This document shows positions 59,724-64,000 of a stretch of DNA of 64,000 nucleotides, piece after piece. Positions within the stretch are counted from its first letter, which is position 1. Each line of letters starts with the position of its first letter. Position numbers and translations under genes: made by a program. Origin of the DNA: Jacaranda mimosifolia. Lineage: Eukaryota > Streptophyta > Magnoliopsida > Lamiales > Bignoniaceae. The DNA is taken from positions 21,371,578 through 21,435,577 of the forward strand of contig CM032131.1 of NCBI GenBank assembly GCA_018894105.1, written 5' to 3'. A model generated the notes under the pieces. The model had not been told where the DNA came from, made no database searches, and saw only the letters and a list, made by a program, of their open reading frames with translations.

Positions 59724-60059
59724 TCACCAGCATCGTGTTATTTTAAAAGAAAGACGTGTAAGAAAAGACATTAGATTTTTAAGGGGAAAAATCATTAAGC
59801 CAAGAGAGTGAGTGAGGGCTGGTGGATGGTGGTTGAAAAGATGGATTGGGACGAAGAAGAGATAAAGTGCAGTAAGTTGGTAAAAGAATAAAATGAAAAT
59901 AAAAAATAAAAAATAAAATGAAAAAGGTGATGATTCTTAAAGGGTTGGTTCAGAGGCGGAGAGCTATTTTCTGCTGGCCTGGGAACAAAGCGCATTAGAT
60001 TCTATTCTCCAATTTTTTCTTTGCTTTTTCCCATTCCAATACAATACTTATACAATACA

Positions 60060-60090
60060 ATAATACCTACATTTAACAAACCCTCAACTA

Positions 60091-60131
<41 letters not shown>

Positions 60132-60325
60132 CTGCCCCAAGGCCCAAACCTTTCTTCTATACAACGTAGGAAAAAACTGCTTTTCTCTTCTCTGGGTCAC
60201 TTCACACTACAACAACTATTTACGGTCAGCTCTCTCTCTCACTCACTCACACACACACACACACACTCTTACTCACCAAAGATGATAGAAGGCGTTAGAA
60301 CTCTTTAATGGTTTTCTTTTGGGGG
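60060..60325 (+). promoter_or_regulatory. Probable 5' leader with CA/CT repeats and a small uORF
   Basis: An AC repeat (60095-60127), TCTCTCTCTC (60230-60240) and a second AC repeat (60250-60266) are typical of plant leader or core promoter DNA. An 8-codon upstream frame (60282-60308, MIEGVRTL) follows. A donor-like GGGGGG-GTAAAT occurs at 60326. A matching acceptor TTGCTGTTCAG ends at 60618, suggesting a leader intron before the coding exon at 60639. Confidence 0.5.
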
Positions 60326-60638
60326 GTAAATATATTCTCTCAAGTCTCAATTTTGCGCAACAAACTCTCTTCATTTATTTTCCCAGAAAAAAATTCTGAC
60401 TTTTCTTGCAAAGGTTTTTCTCTGTTCTTTTGCCTTATTTAGGCTTTTCGTTTTGCATGAGATTTTGCATATTATTTTGACCGCTCTTGCTTTTTATTTT
60501 ATTATTTATTTTAAATTTTATATGTAATAATAATCTATACATAATGTTAAGTTTTATGCCGTTTAAATTTCACACACACACTGAAAAGAAACAAAACAAG
60601 AAGCTTTTTGCTGTTCAGACTACATTTTCTATTTTATA

Positions 60639-61386
60639 ATGATTTTGGCTGGGCAGGTCAAAAATTTAAGCGGTAGACGTTCCCGTACAGATTTCGCATA
60701 TGGAGGTGATGGGTTACCGGGCTTCGCTAACGTGCGCGGCGGGTCCTCTTTCCTCCTTCCTCCCCCTTCTCCTGCTGCTCCAACCTCATCTGCTCTACTT
60801 GGCACAGGTTATAAAGTTCAAAACTTTAACTTCAACTGTCAAATCATTTTTAAACTTTTTTTTTTCCCGATTTTCTAATATTGCAAATTTTTATGATAAT
60901 GATAATAATACTGTATTTATGTGTGGTTTATCCTCATTAGAATTTAAACTATTTGATAAGTCAACGGCACTTATTATTGTTTCCACGTTAAACTCAAGTA
61001 TATTAATTTTCTTTGCTTTCTAAAAATATATTATTAGAAATTTGTGTTGAATAAACACTATATTATTTGGTATATAAACTACTTAAAAATGTTTCAACAT
61101 TAAACTTAATATATTAATTTTATTTGAATTCTAACATTATTAGAATGTTATATTGATACATATGCTATATCATTTAGTTTTATGGAAATAATGGACTAAA
61201 TCGTACACATACTACTTAAAAAATAATTAAAATTGTTGATGATATATGTATTATTTCATGGAAAATTAATTTTGACTTTTTATCAAGTGCGCACACACAG
61301 GTACAGTCATTTTGTGTTTGCTAACGTGCGCCCTAGGAGTAGTATTCGTACTAGTTTCTTGGTCTCGGAACCCAAAAGGAACATAG
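60639..61386 (+). CDS. Candidate two-exon small single-pass membrane protein
   Basis: Exons 60639-60807 and 61301-61386 join in frame (169 + 86 nt) through CACAG|GTTATA and CACACACAG|GTACAG to give 84 residues plus stop. Residues 1-56 are polar and contain RRSRTDFAYGGDGLPGF then SSFLLPPPSPAAP. Residues about 58-77 are a clear membrane segment (TVILCLLTCALGVVFVLVSW), followed by a short basic tail RNPKGT. Exon 1 is markedly more GC-rich than its surroundings, as expected for coding sequence. The splice was chosen because it creates a hydrophobic segment and an early clean stop. No named family is recognised. An alternative use of the same ATG, with a donor at 60657 (GGGCAG|GTCAAA), would join in frame to the acidic exon at 63491. 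Confidence 0.5.
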
Positions 61387-63490
61387 ATTTGGCTTATATG
61401 CTATTTTTGAGTTCCGGGTTTGGTTGATGCTGTGGGCCCCGACAATAATAATATGGGCCTCTCACAAAATTCCTCTTTATTTATTAATTATTACCACTAC
61501 TTTGGAAAGTTTAACAAATAACAACGTTGTTTTGTTTTGTCTCTATTATGAAATAAATAAGTAAATTACTGACGAAGAAAGCACAAAATTACAAGGTAAC
61601 TAACTGATAGTCTCATATAATCCCTTTATTCTGAAATACTTAAAGTCAAACTTTTCTGATATTTTAACTAACTTATCCACCGCTCGGTCTCCCTTTCATA
61701 ATTTTGATGTTATTAAATTTTAAAATCATAATATTTAGGTCCAATTTGATTTTATTTTCAAGTCCCTTTTCATATTTTATATTATTTTAAAAATAAAAAA
61801 TATTAATTTACACATATTTTTATCCAATATATTTTTATATTTCTTCTCAAAACATATTTTCTAATAATATATACATATTCTCCAAATAATTTATATTTTT
61901 TCTTTATTTTTATTATTATTATTTGACTCCACTTACAACCTATTAAATTTTATATAATTATTATTTTTTCAATAATTTATTTTAATATAAACTCATTTTC
62001 TTTAACTAGCTTTTCAAATTTTGAAATGCTAAAAATAAAAACATAATGAAACGGGCCTTATGTCTAATTAAACATTATTCAATTATTTTTTATGGTTTTC
62101 GTTTAGAAAAACAAAAGACAAATGGATCAGCACGCTCTAAGAAAGAAGTAACTTTTTGGTGTGGAGGTAGAAATAAATGGTTGGTGAAAAAATGTTGTTG
62201 GACATTTTTAAGGGGTTTTGGTGGAAAAAGTTGCAAGTGTAGTTTAATGTTTGCTGTCCTTGCTTAAGAATTCATGTATGTCTTTGGGCCCACCTCAATT
62301 TGTTTTTTTGTTTTTTTGTTTTTTTTTAAATTTAAAGAGTTTAAAACGGTAGCATGGAGATGGTGATGAGATATTCGGATATGATTATTCCCACTTTTTA
62401 TGCGGTTATTCTACTGGGTCAATGGGTCGGATCTGATAAAATGGTTTGACTTTAGCTCTTATATTTTATTCGAGAGTTGAGACTTAATAATATGTTGTGT
62501 TTTAATCGTTCTGTCACCCATTTATATTTGATTCCTAATATATGATTAATTTGAGGCCTTTCTTAGCTCACCAAAATTGAAGATATAAATATAGTAATAG
62601 GGGTTGGGACTCATGTATACTCCACTATGAATTGTGAATGAAAAAATAAACTTTGAATTCTATATTCTTTTATTTCATTTTATGTATTTTAATATAGATA
62701 TTTAAAGTAACTTAGTACTTTTCTATTGCTTTTCATTTCTTTTCTGGGATATCACAAAATAAAGTTCTATTTCTTAAAATTTTTCTCAAAACTATCCTCC
62801 AACTTAGATATTTCAAAGAAAATTTTTTACCTCAAAGATCTTCTTTTCTTGATTTTGTGTTAAGAGTTAAAATGAACTGTATATAAGGTATGGAGGGAAT
62901 AATTTTAAAAAACTTAAAATGACATATAACCTTATAAATATTGATACGATGATATTCTTCCTATATGTATGGTAATTGGTATGTGGGTCCAATTTGATCC
63001 ATCCATTGCCCACCCCTGGCATAGTCTGCTGGTGTCCGAATGAGAAATTACTATATGCAGCACGTACAAACAAAATCACAAAATGCAACACTATCCGTAG
63101 TCCAAGTAACGTAAAACAAGGAATAGCCATTCTTTCTCAAGGAGTGACTGATTTTGAAGATATATACATATATGGGTATTTTTTTTTTTTTTTCCCATAT
63201 AGTGATATAATTTGTATATTGTATAGCGAGGTATGGAGGTACAAGTGATGTTGAGCTATAGAAAAACCCATTATACCAAAATAAGTAGAGTATATAAATT
63301 TAATGTAGGCAATTCCCCAACGTTTGGTCTTATGAATTCCTAACAGTAGTTTGGCCTTGTTTAATGTTGTTCAACATTGTTTTGGGCTGCTTTAAAGGAT
63401 CAAATCTTGATTCCCCACCTTTGGTTCTCTTACTACTTTTTGGGACCTTTTTGTGTTTCTAATATTGTAACTGAATCCAACCAGTTCCAG
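61387..63490. other. Non-coding stretch between the small gene and the acidic exon
   Basis: AT-rich, with no recognised domain. It may be 3' untranslated region (GTGGGCCCC at 61431-61439 follows shortly) and then either spacer or intron of the acidic-protein gene. Its end, CCAACCAGTTCCAG at 63477-63490, is a good splice acceptor. Confidence 0.4.
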
Positions 63491-63508
63491 AATTTTGTGA
63501 AATTATTG

Positions 63509-63925
63509 ATGATGAGCCAGATAGAAGGCCAATCAGAAGAGGCGGTTGATGCAGGAGGAGCAGACGACGATGACAATGATGGTGACAAAGCAGTTGGTGG
63601 TGGTGATGGTGACTTTTCTGAAGAGGAGGGAGACCATGTGAACAATCCCAATAGCAATGGCAACGCCAACAAGGGCCATGGAGGGGCCGATGGAGCTGAT
63701 GAAGAGAATGGAGAAGATGACGATGAAGATGATGCTGCCAATGGCAACAACGCTGATGATGATAACGAGGATGATGATAACGATGATGACGATGACGATG
63801 ACGACGAAAATGGTGAAGATGGAGATGAGGAAGAAGCAGCAGAAGAAGAGGACCCTGACAATGAGGATGATGAGGAGGATGAAGAAGAAGAGGAACTTCA
63901 GCCTCCTAAGAAGAGAAAGAAGTGA
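63509..63925 (+). CDS. Highly acidic nuclear-type protein (last exon)
   Basis: From the ATG at 63509 the frame gives 138 residues: MMSQIEGQSEEAVDAGGADD at the start, then almost continuous Asp/Glu with Gly and Asn, and the C terminus PPKKRKK, a classic nuclear import signal. An acceptor-like TTCCAG at 63485-63490 suggests this is a downstream exon, with N-F-V-K-L-L preceding the Met in frame. Plant proteins of this build are, as I recall, often auto-named VHS3-like or glutamic-acid-rich; that name rests on the acidic tail and not on enzyme homology. No catalytic domain is present. Acidic low-complexity chains with an NLS are typical of histone- or chromatin-binding proteins, but that is inference. 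The upstream exon is uncertain. The Ser-rich frame on the opposite strand is a shadow. Confidence 0.75.
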   Translation: MMSQIEGQSEEAVDAGGADDDDNDGDKAVGGGDGDFSEEEGDHVNNPNSNGNANKGHGGADGADEENGEDDDEDDAANGNNADDDNEDDDNDDDDDDDDENGEDGDEEEAAEEEDPDNEDDEEDEEEEELQPPKKRKK

Positions 63926-64000
63926 ACATGGAGAGGAAGAAGGGAAAGAAGTGAAGGCTTTGACAGTGCAAGTTTGGTTTAGTACCTTATTAACTATCAA
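63926..64000 (+). other. 3' flank of the acidic-protein gene
   Basis: Start of the 3' untranslated region. The window ends before any polyadenylation signal. Confidence 0.5.

Noticed and set aside
63377..63508. N-terminal extension of the acidic protein from the Met at 63377
   Set aside because: The stretch is T-rich and ends in a good splice acceptor at 63490, so it looks like intron; the start at 63509 or an upstream exon is preferred.
63433..63861. Long Ser-rich open frame on the minus strand
   Set aside because: It is the complement of the Asp/Glu repeat codons of the acidic protein; low complexity and no independent support.

Overview
The window is nuclear DNA of a flowering plant, most likely a eudicot. 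It is AT-rich, its genes have many introns, and it carries two plant bZIP transcription factor genes, nested Ty1/copia and Ty3/gypsy retrotransposons, hAT and CACTA-type non-autonomous elements, a Helitron terminus and many microsatellites. No bacterial, organellar, rRNA, tRNA or CRISPR feature was seen. Species cannot be named from the sequence alone.

Layout. 1-12.1 kb is decayed transposon territory: the end of a Gypsy LTR (1-713), a Helitron 3' terminus on the minus strand (2320-2345), Copia fragments on both strands (3.5-6.1 kb) and a complete but degenerate minus-strand Copia element (6092-12124). The gag gene of that element is split by a decayed hAT transposon (10677-11653). 12.7-15.9 kb holds an intact eight-exon minus-strand gene for a TGA-type bZIP factor with a DOG1 domain, closest in motif to the TGA3/TGA7 group. 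17.4-19.7 kb has a CACTA-like element, SINE-like repeats and a hAT MITE with a perfect 8-bp target duplication. 22.1-34.15 kb is one full-length but dead Gypsy chromovirus with an AAAAT target duplication, about 3 kb LTRs and an extra reading frame before gag. 34-41 kb is AT-rich non-coding DNA with a hAT MITE, GC-rich islands and degenerate tandem repeats. 41.3-46.6 kb is a Copia element with a TTTTG target duplication. 47.8-51.8 kb is a three-exon plus-strand group A (ABI5/ABF-like) bZIP gene whose 2.9-kb first intron has collected several insertions. 52.3-55.6 kb is an internally deleted relative of the 41-kb Copia element. 56.7-58.6 kb is a large hAT-type MITE. 59.6-64.0 kb looks like a promoter with four site II motifs, a CT/CA-rich leader, a candidate two-exon gene for an 84-residue single-pass membrane protein, and an exon coding for a very acidic nuclear-type protein.

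How it fits together. The cellular genes are few: TGA-type bZIP, group A bZIP, and one or two genes at the right end that may share a promoter. All are surrounded by independent transposon insertions, and several of these can be ordered in time by nesting. The retroelement genes carry stops, frameshifts and deletions and none looks able to move on its own. I found no clear new multi-gene system. The observations most worth checking are the two minute poly(T) insertions with target duplications inside bZIP introns, the possible shared first exon at 60.6 kb, the altered basic region of the group A bZIP, and the extra coiled-coil frame in the Gypsy element.
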